Source: Clostridium fungisolvens | GTDB taxonomy: Bacteria > Bacillota > Clostridia > Clostridiales > Clostridiaceae | Direction of reading: 5' to 3' | Length of the DNA stretch: 64,000 nucleotides | Assembly (NCBI RefSeq): GCF_014193895.1 | Contig: NZ_BLZR01000001.1 | Coordinates: 4,898,001-4,962,000 of the forward strand | Shown here: in pieces, positions 16,659-31,381 of the stretch | Numbering within the stretch: the first letter of the stretch is position 1 | Layout: each line of letters starts with the position of its first letter | Program-made: the position numbers and the translations under genes | The notes under the pieces: model-generated | The model's database searches: none | Seen by the model: the letters and a program-made list of their open reading frames with translations, nothing else | What the model was told of the DNA's origin: nothing

Positions 16659-16919
16659 TTGTTTTTACACTTAGGGGAAAATGTTGTGGTTCCAATCAAA
16701 GATGTTATTGGTATTTTTGATATACAAACTACTATGTATAGTAGTGATACTAGCCAATTCTTAAGGATGGCAGAAGAAGATGGGTTCGTAGAAAGGATAA
16801 CTAATGACAAACCCAAATCTTTTGTAATTGCTGAAGTGGATAAAAAAAGTAAGATATATCTTTCTCCAATATCCTCATCTACACTTACAAAAAGAACGGA
16901 TATAGATTATACGCCATAA
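16659..16919 (+). CDS. remB: RemB/YaaB-like DUF370 protein
   Basis: An 86-residue DUF370-family protein starting MFLHLGENVVVPIKDVIGIFD, with PKSFVIAEVD in the middle. RemA/RemB proteins are DNA-binding regulators of matrix and osmoprotection genes in Bacillus; the recF-remB-gyrB position is conserved. The start is TTG at 16659 after GAGGAGGAG. The target genes in this organism are unknown. Confidence 0.88.
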   Translation: MFLHLGENVVVPIKDVIGIFDIQTTMYSSDTSQFLRMAEEDGFVERITNDKPKSFVIAEVDKKSKIYLSPISSSTLTKRTDIDYTP

Positions 16920-16975
16920 ATCGTCCGATATCTAATTTTGTATTACTTAGTTTATTAAATTTTAGGAGGAATTGA

Positions 16976-18886
16976 GTGGTGGAACAAAATAAACAGACTT
17001 ATGATGAAAGTCAAATTCAAGTACTAGAAGGTCTTGAAGCAGTTAGAAAGAGACCAGGAATGTATATCGGTAGTACTAGTTCAAGAGGTCTTCATCACCT
17101 TGTGTATGAAATTGTAGACAATAGTATAGACGAAGCTCTTGCTGGTTATTGCAAAAATATAGAAGTTTATATACATGAAGATAATTCAATAACAGTAATT
17201 GATGATGGAAGGGGTATGCCTGTAGGGATACATCCTAAGATGGGAAAATCTACTGTTGAGGTAATTATGACAGTTCTTCACGCTGGTGGCAAATTTGGCG
17301 GTGGAGGATACAAAGTATCAGGTGGACTACATGGAGTAGGTGCATCCGTAGTTAATGCTTTATCTGAACTATGTGAAGTTACTGTAACCAGAGAAGGAAG
17401 CGTATGGAGGCAAACTTACTCAAAGGGAAATGTTACAAGTGAGCTTACTAAGATAGGTGAAGATGACGGTCAGGGAACAAAAACTCACTTCAAGCCTGAT
17501 CATGAAATTTTTGAGGAAACTGTATATGATTTTGAAATTTTATCTCAAAGATTAAGAGAGTTAGCGTTCTTAAACAAGGGCATAAATATACAACTTACAG
17601 ATGAAAGAGACGGAAAGAGTGAAAACTACTTTTATGAAGGTGGTATAAAATCATTTGTAAGCTATCTAAACAGAAATAAAGAAGTGCTACATGATGAGCC
17701 GATATATGTTGAAGGTGTTAAAGACGGCATAGCTGTAGAAGTATCTTTACAATATCATGATGGATATAATGAAAATATGTTTTCTTTCGCAAACAATATT
17801 GATACTGTTGAGGGAGGAACTCATCTTGTAGGTTTTAAAGCTGCTTTAACAAGAGTATTCAATGATTACGGTAAAAAGTTTGGTCATCTTAAGGAAAATG
17901 AAAAGAACTTATCTGGTGATGATATAAGAGAAGGTTTAACTGCTGTTGTATCGATTAAGATATCTGAACCACAATTTGAAGGTCAAACTAAAACTAAGCT
18001 TGGAAATAGTGAAGTTAGAAGTGTAGTTGATAGTATAGCTGGAGAAGGTATAAGTGAGTTCCTGGAGGAGAATCCTGCAGTTGGAAAAGTTATTATAGAA
18101 AAATCATTACTTGCTCAAAGGGCAAGAGAAGCAGCTAGAAAGGCAAGAGAACTTACAAGAAAGTCAGTTCTTGAAAGATCAACTTTGCCAGGTAAACTTG
18201 CAGATTGCTCATCTAAGGATCCGTTAGAGTGTGAAATATACATAGTTGAGGGAGATTCTGCAGGGGGGTCTGCTAAGCAAGGAAGAAATAGAAGGTTCCA
18301 GGCTATTTTACCTTTAAGAGGTAAGATAATGAATGTTGAAAAGCAAAGATTAGATAAGATATTAGGGTCTGATACTATACGTTCCATGGTAACTGCTTTT
18401 GGTGGAGGTATAGGAAAAGATTTTGATGTTGAGAAGTTGAGATACAATAGAATAATAATAATGACAGATGCTGACGTTGATGGTGCTCATATAAGAACAT
18501 TGCTATTAACATTCTTCTACAGATACATGAGAGAACTTGTAGATCAAGGTCATGTATATATAGCTCAACCACCACTTTTTAAAATCTCTAAAGCCAAAAA
18601 AGACTATTATGTATATTCTGATAAGGAATTAGAGGATAAATTAGTGGAGATTGGTGGTAAGGATAATTCTGTAGGTATACAAAGATACAAAGGTCTTGGT
18701 GAAATGAATGCTAGTCAGCTTTGGGATACAACTATGGATCCTGATAGAAGAATTCTTCTTAAGGTTTCAATTGAAGATGCAATGGCTGCAGATGAGATAT
18801 TTACAATACTTATGGGTGATAAGGTTGATCCAAGAAGAGAGTTTATCCAACAAAATGCTAAGTATGTAAGCAATTTAGATGTTTAG
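16976..18886 (+). CDS. gyrB: DNA gyrase subunit B
   Basis: ATPase subunit of gyrase. GHKL ATP-binding domain with VLEGLEAVRKRPGMYIG, EIVDNSIDEA and GRGMPVGIHP; Toprim domain with YIVEGDSAGGSAKQGRNR and the metal-binding DADVDGAHI; C-terminal IQRYKGLGEMN. 636 residues. Two GTG codons in a row (16976 and 16979) both fit the SD GGAGG at 16965-16969; the first is used here. Confidence 0.99.
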   Translation: MVEQNKQTYDESQIQVLEGLEAVRKRPGMYIGSTSSRGLHHLVYEIVDNSIDEALAGYCKNIEVYIHEDNSITVIDDGRGMPVGIHPKMGKSTVEVIMTVLHAGGKFGGGGYKVSGGLHGVGASVVNALSELCEVTVTREGSVWRQTYSKGNVTSELTKIGEDDGQGTKTHFKPDHEIFEETVYDFEILSQRLRELAFLNKGINIQLTDERDGKSENYFYEGGIKSFVSYLNRNKEVLHDEPIYVEGVKDGIAVEVSLQYHDGYNENMFSFANNIDTVEGGTHLVGFKAALTRVFNDYGKKFGHLKENEKNLSGDDIREGLTAVVSIKISEPQFEGQTKTKLGNSEVRSVVDSIAGEGISEFLEENPAVGKVIIEKSLLAQRAREAARKARELTRKSVLERSTLPGKLADCSSKDPLECEIYIVEGDSAGGSAKQGRNRRFQAILPLRGKIMNVEKQRLDKILGSDTIRSMVTAFGGGIGKDFDVEKLRYNRIIIMTDADVDGAHIRTLLLTFFYRYMRELVDQGHVYIAQPPLFKISKAKKDYYVYSDKELEDKLVEIGGKDNSVGIQRYKGLGEMNASQLWDTTMDPDRRILLKVSIEDAMAADEIFTILMGDKVDPRREFIQQNAKYVSNLDV

Positions 18887-18906
18887 TACTAAAAGAGGTG
18901 AAGTAC

Positions 18907-21468
18907 ATGAATTATAACGAGGGAAAAGTTCTTCCAGTTGACATAAAAAACGAAATGAAGAAGTGTTATATAGACTATGCTATGAGTGTTATAGTAGGTA
19001 GAGCACTTCCAGATGTAAGAGATGGTTTAAAACCAGTTCATAGAAGAATTCTTTATTCTATGCATGAACTTGGTTTAGCACCAGACAAAGGTTACAGAAA
19101 GTGTGCAAGAATTGTCGGAGAAGTTTTAGGTAAGTACCACCCACATGGTGATTCATCAGTTTATGATGCTCTTGTAAGAATGGCACAAGATTTCTCCATG
19201 AGATATATGCTTGTAGATGGCCATGGAAACTTCGGTTCTGTAGACGGAGATTCAGCAGCTGCTATGAGATACACAGAAGCAAAAATGAATAAGATAGCAG
19301 TTGAAATGTTAAGGGATATAAATAAGAATACAGTTGATTTTATGGATAACTTTGATGGTGAAGAACAAGAACCTATTGTTATTCCATCTAGATTCCCTAA
19401 CCTATTGGTAAATGGGTCATCAGGTATAGCAGTTGGTATGGCTACTAACATACCTCCTCATAATCTAGGTGAAGTTATAGATGGTACCATAATGCTTATA
19501 GATAACCCAGAAAGCTCTGTACTTGAGCTTATGGGACATATAAAAGGTCCAGATTTTCCTACTGCAGGAACTATAATGGGTTTATCAGGAATAAGGGAAG
19601 CTTATGAAACTGGTAAAGGAAAAGTTGTTGTAAGAGCTAAAGCTGCCATAGAAGAAGAAAAAGGCAGACATAAGATTATTGTAACTGAGTTACCTTATCA
19701 AGTTAATAAAGCTAAGTTAATAGAGAATATTGCTGACTTAGTAAAAGATAAAAAGATAAATGGTATCTCTGACCTAAGAGACGAATCAGACAGAGATGGT
19801 ATGAGAATAGTAATAGAACTTAAAAGAGATGCGAATCCAAATGTAGTTCTTAATTTATTATACAAACATACTAAGATGCAAGACACTTTTGGAGTTATAA
19901 TGTTAGCTCTAGTAGATAATGAACCTCAAGTTTTAAATCTAAAACAAGTACTGGTTCACTATATAGAATTCCAAAAACAAGTTATTACGAGAAGAACAGT
20001 ATTTGAATTAAACAAGGCTCAAGAAAGAGCTCATGTTTTAGAAGGTTTAAGAATAGCACTTGATCACATAGATGAAGTTATAAGCATAATAAGAAATTCT
20101 AAAACTACTGAAATTGCTAGGAATGAATTAAAAGAAAAGTTTGGATTAAGTGATGTTCAAACTCAAGCAATTTTAGATATGAGACTTAGAAGACTTACTG
20201 GCTTAGAGCGAGATAAGATTGAAGAAGAGTACAACGAAATAATGAAACTTATTAATTACTTGAACGAGATACTAGGAAGTGAAGAAAAACTTCTAAGTGT
20301 TATAAAAGAAGAACTTCTTGAAATAAAAGCTAGATATTCTGACGAAAGAAGAACTGAAATTACTAAGAATCAGAATGAAATAGACTATGAAGATCTAATT
20401 CAAGAACAAGAAGTTGTTATTACATTAACTCATAGTGGTTATATTAAGAGAATATTAGCAGATACTTACTCTGCTCAAAGAAGAGGGGGAAAGGGAATAC
20501 AGGCGATGACTACAAAAGAAGATGACTTTGTGGAGCATGTATTCATAACTTCAACTCATACGAATTTATTATTCTTTACTAACAGAGGTAAAGTATTTAA
20601 ACTTAAAGCTTATGAGATACCTGATGCAGGAAGAGCTGCTAAGGGAACAAATCTTATAAATATATTACCTTTAGAGCAAGATGAAAGAATTTACACTGTC
20701 TTGACTATAAAGGATATGAACCAAGAGGGATTCTTATTTATGGCAACTAAGAAGGGCTTAGTTAAAAAGACACCACTTAGTGAATTCCAAAATATAAGAA
20801 AGAATGGTTTGATTGCTATAAGTTTAAGAGAAGAGGATGAGCTTCTAAAGGCAAAAGTAACTTATGGAGATGCTAATATAATGATAATCACCCAAAACGG
20901 TTATGCAATAAGATTCAATGAAAAAGATGTAAGACCGATGGGAAGAACAGCTTCAGGTGTAAAGGCTATGAATCTAAGAGAAGATGATATGGCTGTTTGT
21001 ATGGATATAGCAGTTGATGAAGAAGATGTTCTAGTGATAAGTGAAAATGGATTTGGTAAAAGAACACCTGTATCTGAATATAAGGTTCAAAACAGAGGTG
21101 GAATGGGATTAATAACTTATAAACTAGCAGAGAAGACTGGTAAAGTAGTTGGTGCTACTATATGTAAGATTGATGATGAATTAATGCTTATAAATAGTAG
21201 TGGTGTTGCAATAAGAATTAATGTTTCTGATATATCAGTTACAAGTAGATCTGCAATGGGTGTTACTCTTATGAGAACCGGAGAAGAGGAAAAGGTAGTT
21301 GCTGTAGCAAAAATACCATACACTGAAAAGTCTTCAGATGATGATGCTGATGGAAGTGATGTAGCTGTGGAGCTAGAAGAAGTTCCAGTAGTATCTAGTG
21401 AAGATAATAGTTTAAATGAGTTGCTTGAGAGAGCAGAACAAGATCAAAATACTGATGATGAAGAATAA
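18907..21468 (+). CDS. gyrA: DNA gyrase subunit A
   Basis: Breakage-reunion subunit. Winged-helix with HPHGDSSVYDALVRMAQDF (quinolone-determining region, serine present), the catalytic tyrosine in AAAMRYTEAK, and the GyrA box AQRRGGKGIQAM starting the beta-pinwheel. The tail is strongly acidic (last about 50 residues). An in-frame GTG at 18898 lies in the SD (AGAGGTG), so the ATG at 18907 is used, giving 853 residues. It lies 20 bases behind gyrB. Confidence 0.98.
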   Translation: MNYNEGKVLPVDIKNEMKKCYIDYAMSVIVGRALPDVRDGLKPVHRRILYSMHELGLAPDKGYRKCARIVGEVLGKYHPHGDSSVYDALVRMAQDFSMRYMLVDGHGNFGSVDGDSAAAMRYTEAKMNKIAVEMLRDINKNTVDFMDNFDGEEQEPIVIPSRFPNLLVNGSSGIAVGMATNIPPHNLGEVIDGTIMLIDNPESSVLELMGHIKGPDFPTAGTIMGLSGIREAYETGKGKVVVRAKAAIEEEKGRHKIIVTELPYQVNKAKLIENIADLVKDKKINGISDLRDESDRDGMRIVIELKRDANPNVVLNLLYKHTKMQDTFGVIMLALVDNEPQVLNLKQVLVHYIEFQKQVITRRTVFELNKAQERAHVLEGLRIALDHIDEVISIIRNSKTTEIARNELKEKFGLSDVQTQAILDMRLRRLTGLERDKIEEEYNEIMKLINYLNEILGSEEKLLSVIKEELLEIKARYSDERRTEITKNQNEIDYEDLIQEQEVVITLTHSGYIKRILADTYSAQRRGGKGIQAMTTKEDDFVEHVFITSTHTNLLFFTNRGKVFKLKAYEIPDAGRAAKGTNLINILPLEQDERIYTVLTIKDMNQEGFLFMATKKGLVKKTPLSEFQNIRKNGLIAISLREEDELLKAKVTYGDANIMIITQNGYAIRFNEKDVRPMGRTASGVKAMNLREDDMAVCMDIAVDEEDVLVISENGFGKRTPVSEYKVQNRGGMGLITYKLAEKTGKVVGATICKIDDELMLINSSGVAIRINVSDISVTSRSAMGVTLMRTGEEEKVVAVAKIPYTEKSSDDDADGSDVAVELEEVPVVSSEDNSLNELLERAEQDQNTDDEE

Positions 21469-22284
21469 GATTTAATACAACAAAAGTATATTTAAGGACT
21501 ATCTTATAGAATTATTATTAAGATAGTCCTTTTTACTTTTTACTAAGGTCTATTTTAACCCGCATTTTAGGCGTAAATTTTTAAAAAGTTATCTTTTTAT
21601 CTTTTTTTAAATTTTAACATTCATGTTTAATAGTTTTTAGTTGAAGTGCACAAGAAGAAAAGTCCGTAGAATTATTTAGAGTTTATATTCAGTTTAGGAA
21701 TTAAGCTTTATATTTAATCTTAATGCAAAGATAGTATAGTAAACTATTCATCATTAAAACTATTTAAATTTAAATTCTATTTATAATAAAAATTACGCTT
21801 ATATAAGTTTAATCTCATATATATTTTATAAACTAATCTCCAGATTTGAATAAACTTTATATAAGATAAATTTAGTTATTAAGCTTTATATAAAGGTTAA
21901 TTAGATTTAAAAAGTGTTTATTTCATGAAAACATAACCAGGTGTGTCAATATAGGATATAGTTAGTAAATAAGAGAAATAAATAGAAAAAGCATATTAGT
22001 CTTTTGTAATCACTTTGTAATAATATAAGAATGAACTTTTAAAATGGTAAGATAAACATCGTCACAGCGATGCAAAATCGTAAGCAAACAAAAAAACATT
22101 AAAAAAATGTTGACAAGAAAGTTTGCAAGTGATAAGATAAAGAAGTCGCAAATGAGCGATAACAAAAACTTGGTCTTTGAAAATTAAACAGAGAAGATAA
22201 ACAAAGTCTAAAATTAGACTTAAACTAAACCAGCAATTCTTTTGAAAAAAGACTTACTAAGTAAGTAAGCTATGATTAAACTTT
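21469..22284 (+). promoter_or_regulatory. gyrA terminator and rRNA operon promoter/leader region
   Basis: A gyrA terminator lies at 21494-21534 (13-base perfect stem AAGGACTATCTTA/TAAGATAGTCCTT, then T-run). About 550 bases of very AT-rich DNA without a convincing gene follow. The clear rRNA promoter is TTGACA (22110-22115), 17-base spacer, TAAGAT (22133-22138). A boxA-like antitermination motif GGTCTTTGAAAA starts near 22172, and its partner TGTTCTTTGAAAA recurs in the 16S-23S spacer. A small stem (CATCG/CGATG, about 22057-22072) sits upstream of the promoter. Confidence 0.75.
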
Positions 22285-23805
<1,521 letters not shown>

Positions 23806-24033
23806 ATGGAGAAATTATTAAGTACTGATGCATTTCAGGCTTAATATATACGAATTCTGGTTAGAATCTCTCTCTGTTTAATTTTGAGATACCAAGTATC
23901 TCAGATTGTTCTTTGAAAATTGCACATAAGTTAAAGTAAAGATATTTACTATTCTTTGTAATAAATTGATTGCTAAAATGCACGCTAGTATTTTAGTAAA
24001 TCAGCAAATTTGTAACTCAAATTTGATTTGATA

Positions 24034-26938
<2,905 letters not shown>

Positions 26939-27013
26939 ATACAAGATATTACAAAGTAAACTTAAGTGCAATTTTGAAAGAATAATCTTTCTTATATTTA
27001 GAAAAAATTCTTG

Positions 27014-27042
27014 TTGACAAGAAGAAAAAGTCTAGATATAAT
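27014..27042 (+). promoter_or_regulatory. Perfect sigma-A promoter between 23S and 5S
   Basis: TTGACA (27014-27019), 17-base spacer, TATAAT (27037-27042), all consensus. It lies in the 23S-5S spacer, 39 bases before the 5S gene, and would drive 5S rRNA plus two tRNAs independently of the main operon promoter. Confidence 0.8.
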
Positions 27043-27080
27043 ATTCACTGTGGTCAAATTAATGACTACAAACTGAATAT

Positions 27081-27196
27081 CTGGTAATGATGCGTCTTAG
27101 GGTTACACCCGTACCCATACCGAACACGAAGGTTAAGACTTAGACGGCTGATGGTACTGCATGGGCGACTGTGTGGGAGAGTAAGTGGTTGCCAGG
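27081..27196 (+). rRNA. rrf: 5S ribosomal RNA
   Basis: CTGGTAATGATGCG at the 5' end pairs with the 3' end TTGCCAG. The centre contains the conserved CCCGTACCCATACCGAACAC. About 116 bases. Confidence 0.95.
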
Positions 27197-27203
27197 TTAG
27201 TAA

Positions 27204-27280
27204 GGATCTTTAGCTCAGTTGGTTAGAGCAACCGGCTCATAACCGGTAGGTCCGGGGTTCGAGTCCCTGAAGGTCCACCA
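27204..27280 (+). tRNA. tRNA with CAT anticodon (elongator Met or Ile2)
   Basis: 77 bases with encoded CCA. The acceptor GGATCTT pairs with AAGGTCC, the anticodon loop is CTCATAA and the T-loop is GTTCGAG. The CAT anticodon may be Met, or Ile2 after lysidine modification; the sequence alone does not decide. It is not initiator-like because the first acceptor pair is a normal G-C. Confidence 0.93.
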
Positions 27281-27285
27281 TATTT

Positions 27286-27361
27286 GGGGGTATAGCTCAG
27301 TTGGGAGAGCACCTGCCTTGCACGCAGGGGGTCAAGAGTTCGAATCTCTTTATCTCCACCA
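27286..27361 (+). tRNA. tRNA-Ala (TGC)
   Basis: 76 bases with CCA encoded. Anticodon stem CCTGC/GCAGG around CTTGCAC, anticodon TGC. The acceptor GGGGGTA/TATCTCC contains two G-U pairs. It is the last gene of the rRNA operon. Confidence 0.93.
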
Positions 27362-27365
27362 AAGT

Positions 27366-27396
27366 AAACCATGAACTTAATGTTCATGGTTTTTTT
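27366..27396 (+). terminator. rRNA operon terminator
   Basis: 11-base perfect stem AAACCATGAAC/GTTCATGGTTT with loop TTAAT, followed by a T-run, right behind tRNA-Ala. Confidence 0.93.
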
Positions 27397-27524
27397 GTAT
27401 TTAAACTTAAATTTATATTAAGAAAATCTACTTATTATATACATATAAAAATTGGCATATTATAATTATTACTGAAGAATACTCAGTAAAAGATGTAATA
27501 TAAATTATAAAATGGAGAAGAATT

Positions 27525-28025
27525 ATGATTTTTTATAGAGTAAAACAATTTTGGTGGGCTATAATCTGTAATTTTAAGCAGTTAGATGAAGAATATATAA
27601 ATAAGTATTTAGAAGACCATGAAAAAAAGCTTTTTGATAAACTAAAGACTGGTGATAAACATCATTGCATAAGAGTATCAAAGGATTCATTAGAAATATA
27701 TGAAAACATAAAGGAGAACTTAGATGAATATCAATTAGCAAAAGCAGCTTTGCTTCATGATATTGGAAAGAGTGAAAGACCTTTAAACTTTATAGAAAAA
27801 TCTATTGTTGTCCTGCTGAATAAATTTACCAAGGGAAGCATTAGAAAATATGATAACATAAAAATATTAGATATATACTATAATCATCCTAAAAAGGGAG
27901 TTGAGATGCTTCGAAGTTATGGTTATAATGAAGAATTTCTTCAAGTCATAGGAAATCATCATGATAAAAAATACACTGATAATGCTATGCTTAATATAGT
28001 AAAAGAAAGTGATAATAAAAATTAG
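27525..28025 (+). CDS. HD-domain phosphohydrolase
   Basis: A 166-residue HD-superfamily protein. The metal-binding residues are visible in HCIRVSKDSLEIY, ALLHDIGKSERP (HD motif followed by IGK), YYNHPKKGVEML and GNHHDKK. Such small HD proteins hydrolyse nucleotides or cyclic nucleotides, but the substrate is not predictable here. The start ATG has GGAGAAG in front. It lies 24 bases before niaR, so a shared transcript is likely. Confidence 0.85.
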   Translation: MIFYRVKQFWWAIICNFKQLDEEYINKYLEDHEKKLFDKLKTGDKHHCIRVSKDSLEIYENIKENLDEYQLAKAALLHDIGKSERPLNFIEKSIVVLLNKFTKGSIRKYDNIKILDIYYNHPKKGVEMLRSYGYNEEFLQVIGNHHDKKYTDNAMLNIVKESDNKN

Positions 28026-28049
28026 CTAAATTGATATAGGAGGATTTAT

Positions 28050-28568
28050 ATGCTCACAGCTAAATTAAGAAAACAAATGATAATTAATAAATTGATAGAT
28101 TGTTCAGAACCACAAAAGGGATCTTCTTTCGCGAAAGAATTAGGTGTTACAAGACAGGTAATTGTTAAAGATATAGCATTACTAAGAGCAGAAGGCAATA
28201 ATATAATCGCTACTCCAGATGGTTATATAATTGAAAAAAATGCAGCTAATAGGATTAATAGGGTAATAGCAGTTAATCATCATATAGATGAAATGGAAGA
28301 TGAATTAGCAACTATTATAAGATATGGTGGTGTTATAGAAGATGTAGTTGTAGAACACCCGTTATATGGTGAAATAAGAGCTATGCTTAAATTAAGAACC
28401 TTTAATGATCTTTCAAATTTTATAGATAAGTTTAATAATCTGAAAGCAACTCCTTTATCATCGTTAACTGGAGGGGTACATATACACACAATATCTACAG
28501 AAACAGAAGAAAATATGTTATTAATATTAAATGAACTTAAAAATAAAAGATATTTGATAACAGAATAA
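28050..28568 (+). CDS. niaR: NAD biosynthesis transcriptional repressor NiaR
   Basis: A 172-residue protein with an N-terminal HTH_11 domain (SSFAKELGVTRQVIVKDIALLRAEG) and a C-terminal 3H domain, named after three conserved histidines: in VNHHIDEMEDEL, VVEHPLYGEI and GGVHIHTI. NiaR (YrxA) uses nicotinic acid as co-repressor to control NAD synthesis and niacin uptake genes. No such genes are adjacent, so it acts on distant targets or itself. SD AGGAGG precedes the ATG. Confidence 0.9.
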   Translation: MLTAKLRKQMIINKLIDCSEPQKGSSFAKELGVTRQVIVKDIALLRAEGNNIIATPDGYIIEKNAANRINRVIAVNHHIDEMEDELATIIRYGGVIEDVVVEHPLYGEIRAMLKLRTFNDLSNFIDKFNNLKATPLSSLTGGVHIHTISTETEENMLLILNELKNKRYLITE

Positions 28569-28612
28569 TCATATCTAATTTATAAATTAGGATATTGGAG
28601 GCAAAGAAATTT

Positions 28613-31300
28613 ATGAAAAAGATTTATTGGTTATTAGCATCGGTTGTTATAATAGTTATGCTAATTCTGTCCTTTTCAAACTTAATTGTAAATATCCAGT
28701 GGTTTAGAGAAGTAGGGTACCTCACTGTATATTTTACTAAACTTATAGCGATATTAAAACTTATGGTACCTATATTTGCGGTTTGTTTTATTGTAGTACA
28801 TTTTTATTTAAAATCGTTAACTAAAAGTTTGCTTACTCAGCTTGAAGGAAAGAAGAAAAGATATATAAAAGTAGTTAGTATTGTAGGAAACTTAATATTA
28901 TCTCTTATAATATCATACTATACTGCATCAACTTATTGGTATACAATTTTACAATTTACTAACTCAGTTAATTTCAATGATAAGGATCCTATATTTGGGC
29001 ATGATATATCTTTTTATATATTTAAATTACCACTTATCCAGTCATTGTATAATGTATTGTTATCATTAATAATAACAATAATTGCTATTACAGTTGTATA
29101 CTATCTAGTGGTAAAGTTAAAAAGAAATGTTACTGATAAAGGTAATTGGAGAACAAATGGAAGTGAAGTGTTTAAAAACTTTGCAGGTAAGCAATTCGCT
29201 ATAGTTTCAGCAATATTAATGTTTATGATATCAGGAGGTTATGTTTTAAAATCATATAACTTATTATATAGTGCTAGGGGAACTGTTTTTGGAGCAGGGT
29301 ATGCTGATATAAGAATAACTTTATTATTTTATAGAGCTATAGCTATAGTTAGCTTAGTATCAGCAATAATAGTATTTGTTAGTATTCTAAGAGCTAAAAT
29401 TAAGCCCATTATTACTGTTGCAGCTCTTATATTTGTAATGATTATTTGTGAACCTATAGTTGCATCTGTATTTCAGCAGTTTATTGTAAAGTCAAATGAA
29501 ATGGATTTTGAAAAGCAGTATATAAGTAACAATATAAATGCTACTAGAAAGGCTTTTAATATAGATAAGATTAAGGAAAATGAATTTGAACCGAAGCAAA
29601 ACTTGAGTGATAAGGTTTTACAAAATAATACGGATATAATAGAAAACCTGAAGGTAAATTCTATAAGTCCTGTATTAAATTTTTATAATCAGGTTCAAGT
29701 TATGAAAAACTACTATAAATTTAATGATGGTGATACAGATAGATATAATATAAACGGAAAATATACTCAAGTATTTGTAGCACCTAGAGAACTAGATTAT
29801 AGCAATATAAACACCTGGCAGAACATGCACCTAAGATATACACATGGATATGGTATTACTATGAGTAAGGTAAATTCAGTTACCTCTGAAGGACAACCGG
29901 ATTTTGTAATGAAAGATATACCCACAGAGAATTTAACAGATATAAAGTTAGATAACCCTAGGATTTATTTTGGAGAAGGCTCAAATGAATATGTTGTAGT
30001 AAATACTGATATTGATGAATTTGATTATCCAAAGGCTGGAGAGACACAAACAAATAGATATGAAGGAAAAGCTGGAATTAAAATGAACTTTTTAAATAAG
30101 GTATTATTTTCAGTTAATCAAGGTAATGTTAGAATTCTAATGTCAGGTGATATAAAAGGTGATAGTAAGATAATTCTTAATAGAAATATAATGGATAGAG
30201 TTAAGAAAATAGCCCCATTTTTAAGTTACGATAGTGATGCTTATAGTGTAATAAAGGATGGAAGGATATTTTGGGTAGTTGATGCTTATACTACCTCAAA
30301 TAAATACCCTTACTCCCAACCCTACAATGGATTTAATTATATTCGTAATTCAGTAAAGGTTGTAATAGATGCTTATAATGGAGATACAAATTTTTATATT
30401 GTTGATAAGAACGATCCTATAGCTGCTAGTTATTCTAAAATTTTTAAAGGATTATTTAAGGATGGAGATACTCTTCCAAAAGAAATAAGAGAACACTTAA
30501 GATATCCAAATGATATATTTAATATTCAATGTGATGTACTTGGTAAATATCATGTTACTGACCCAACTGTGTTTTTTACACAAGATGATCTATGGGAAGT
30601 ATCCTCAAATATATTGAGTGTTGAAGGAAAAGAAGATGTAAATGAATCATTATATCTTATGACTAGGTTACCTGGAGAAAAGAATCTTGAGATGGTCATG
30701 TTTGAATACTTTAATATGAAAGGTAAACAAAACATGGTATCACTTTTAGGTGCTAGAATGGATGGAGAGAATTATGGAAAGTTAGTAATGTATAAGTTTC
30801 CTCCACAAAAAACTATTTTGAGTCCATCATTGTTAAAGAACAAGATATTAGCGGATCCAGATATATCTAAGGAAATAAGTTTATGGGAAGGAAAAGGTTC
30901 AAAAGTAGAATATGGAGATACAGTTATAATACCTATAAACGACTCATTGTTCTATTTAGAGACCCTATACTTAAAGGCAGATGTACAAAAATCACTGCCA
31001 GAAGTGAGAAAGATAATTTTGTCTGATGGAGAAAAAATAGTTGGAGACGAAACGGTAGAAAAGGCATTACAAAAGTTATTCAATTACACAAATCAGTCAA
31101 ATAGACCTGTAGAAAATAATACAAACAATAATAAGGGTAATGTTGAAAATGGCAACAGTGGTAATGTAAGTAATGATGATATTAGTAAAGCAAATGAGTT
31201 ATACCAGAAGGCTTTAGATGCTCAGAAGGCAGGAGATTGGTCTGCCTATGGAGAATATATAAAGCAATTAGGTGACATTCTTAAGAATATGAAAAAGTAA
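28613..31300 (+). CDS. UPF0182 family large membrane protein
   Basis: An 895-residue COG1615/UPF0182 protein of unknown function. About seven membrane helices fill the first 300 residues, then a large exterior domain (for example YSQPYNGFNYIRNSVKVVID), an Asn-rich linker (about residues 825-850) and the conserved helical tail with AQKAGDWSAYGEYIKQL. The TTG at 28595 overlaps the SD (TTGGAGG), so the ATG at 28613 is chosen. A long dyad (31320-31359) follows its stop. Confidence 0.9.
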   Translation: MKKIYWLLASVVIIVMLILSFSNLIVNIQWFREVGYLTVYFTKLIAILKLMVPIFAVCFIVVHFYLKSLTKSLLTQLEGKKKRYIKVVSIVGNLILSLIISYYTASTYWYTILQFTNSVNFNDKDPIFGHDISFYIFKLPLIQSLYNVLLSLIITIIAITVVYYLVVKLKRNVTDKGNWRTNGSEVFKNFAGKQFAIVSAILMFMISGGYVLKSYNLLYSARGTVFGAGYADIRITLLFYRAIAIVSLVSAIIVFVSILRAKIKPIITVAALIFVMIICEPIVASVFQQFIVKSNEMDFEKQYISNNINATRKAFNIDKIKENEFEPKQNLSDKVLQNNTDIIENLKVNSISPVLNFYNQVQVMKNYYKFNDGDTDRYNINGKYTQVFVAPRELDYSNINTWQNMHLRYTHGYGITMSKVNSVTSEGQPDFVMKDIPTENLTDIKLDNPRIYFGEGSNEYVVVNTDIDEFDYPKAGETQTNRYEGKAGIKMNFLNKVLFSVNQGNVRILMSGDIKGDSKIILNRNIMDRVKKIAPFLSYDSDAYSVIKDGRIFWVVDAYTTSNKYPYSQPYNGFNYIRNSVKVVIDAYNGDTNFYIVDKNDPIAASYSKIFKGLFKDGDTLPKEIREHLRYPNDIFNIQCDVLGKYHVTDPTVFFTQDDLWEVSSNILSVEGKEDVNESLYLMTRLPGEKNLEMVMFEYFNMKGKQNMVSLLGARMDGENYGKLVMYKFPPQKTILSPSLLKNKILADPDISKEISLWEGKGSKVEYGDTVIIPINDSLFYLETLYLKADVQKSLPEVRKIILSDGEKIVGDETVEKALQKLFNYTNQSNRPVENNTNNNKGNVENGNSGNVSNDDISKANELYQKALDAQKAGDWSAYGEYIKQLGDILKNMKK

Positions 31301-31319
31301 TATATGGTGTGAATTAAGT

Positions 31320-31359
31320 TTATTGGTGAACTACTACAATATGTAGTGTTCACCAATAA
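31320..31359. promoter_or_regulatory. Long dyad upstream of the GlpA-like gene
   Basis: The 19-base arm 31320-31338 pairs with 31342-31359, with a single bulged T and a three-base loop: TTATTGGTGAAC/GTTCACCAATAA plus ACTACA/TGTAGT. No T-run follows. It ends about 13 bases before the SD (AGGAGG), so it may be an operator or mRNA structure rather than a terminator. Confidence 0.6.
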
Positions 31360-31381
31360 TATAAGCACTTAGGAGGATAAT

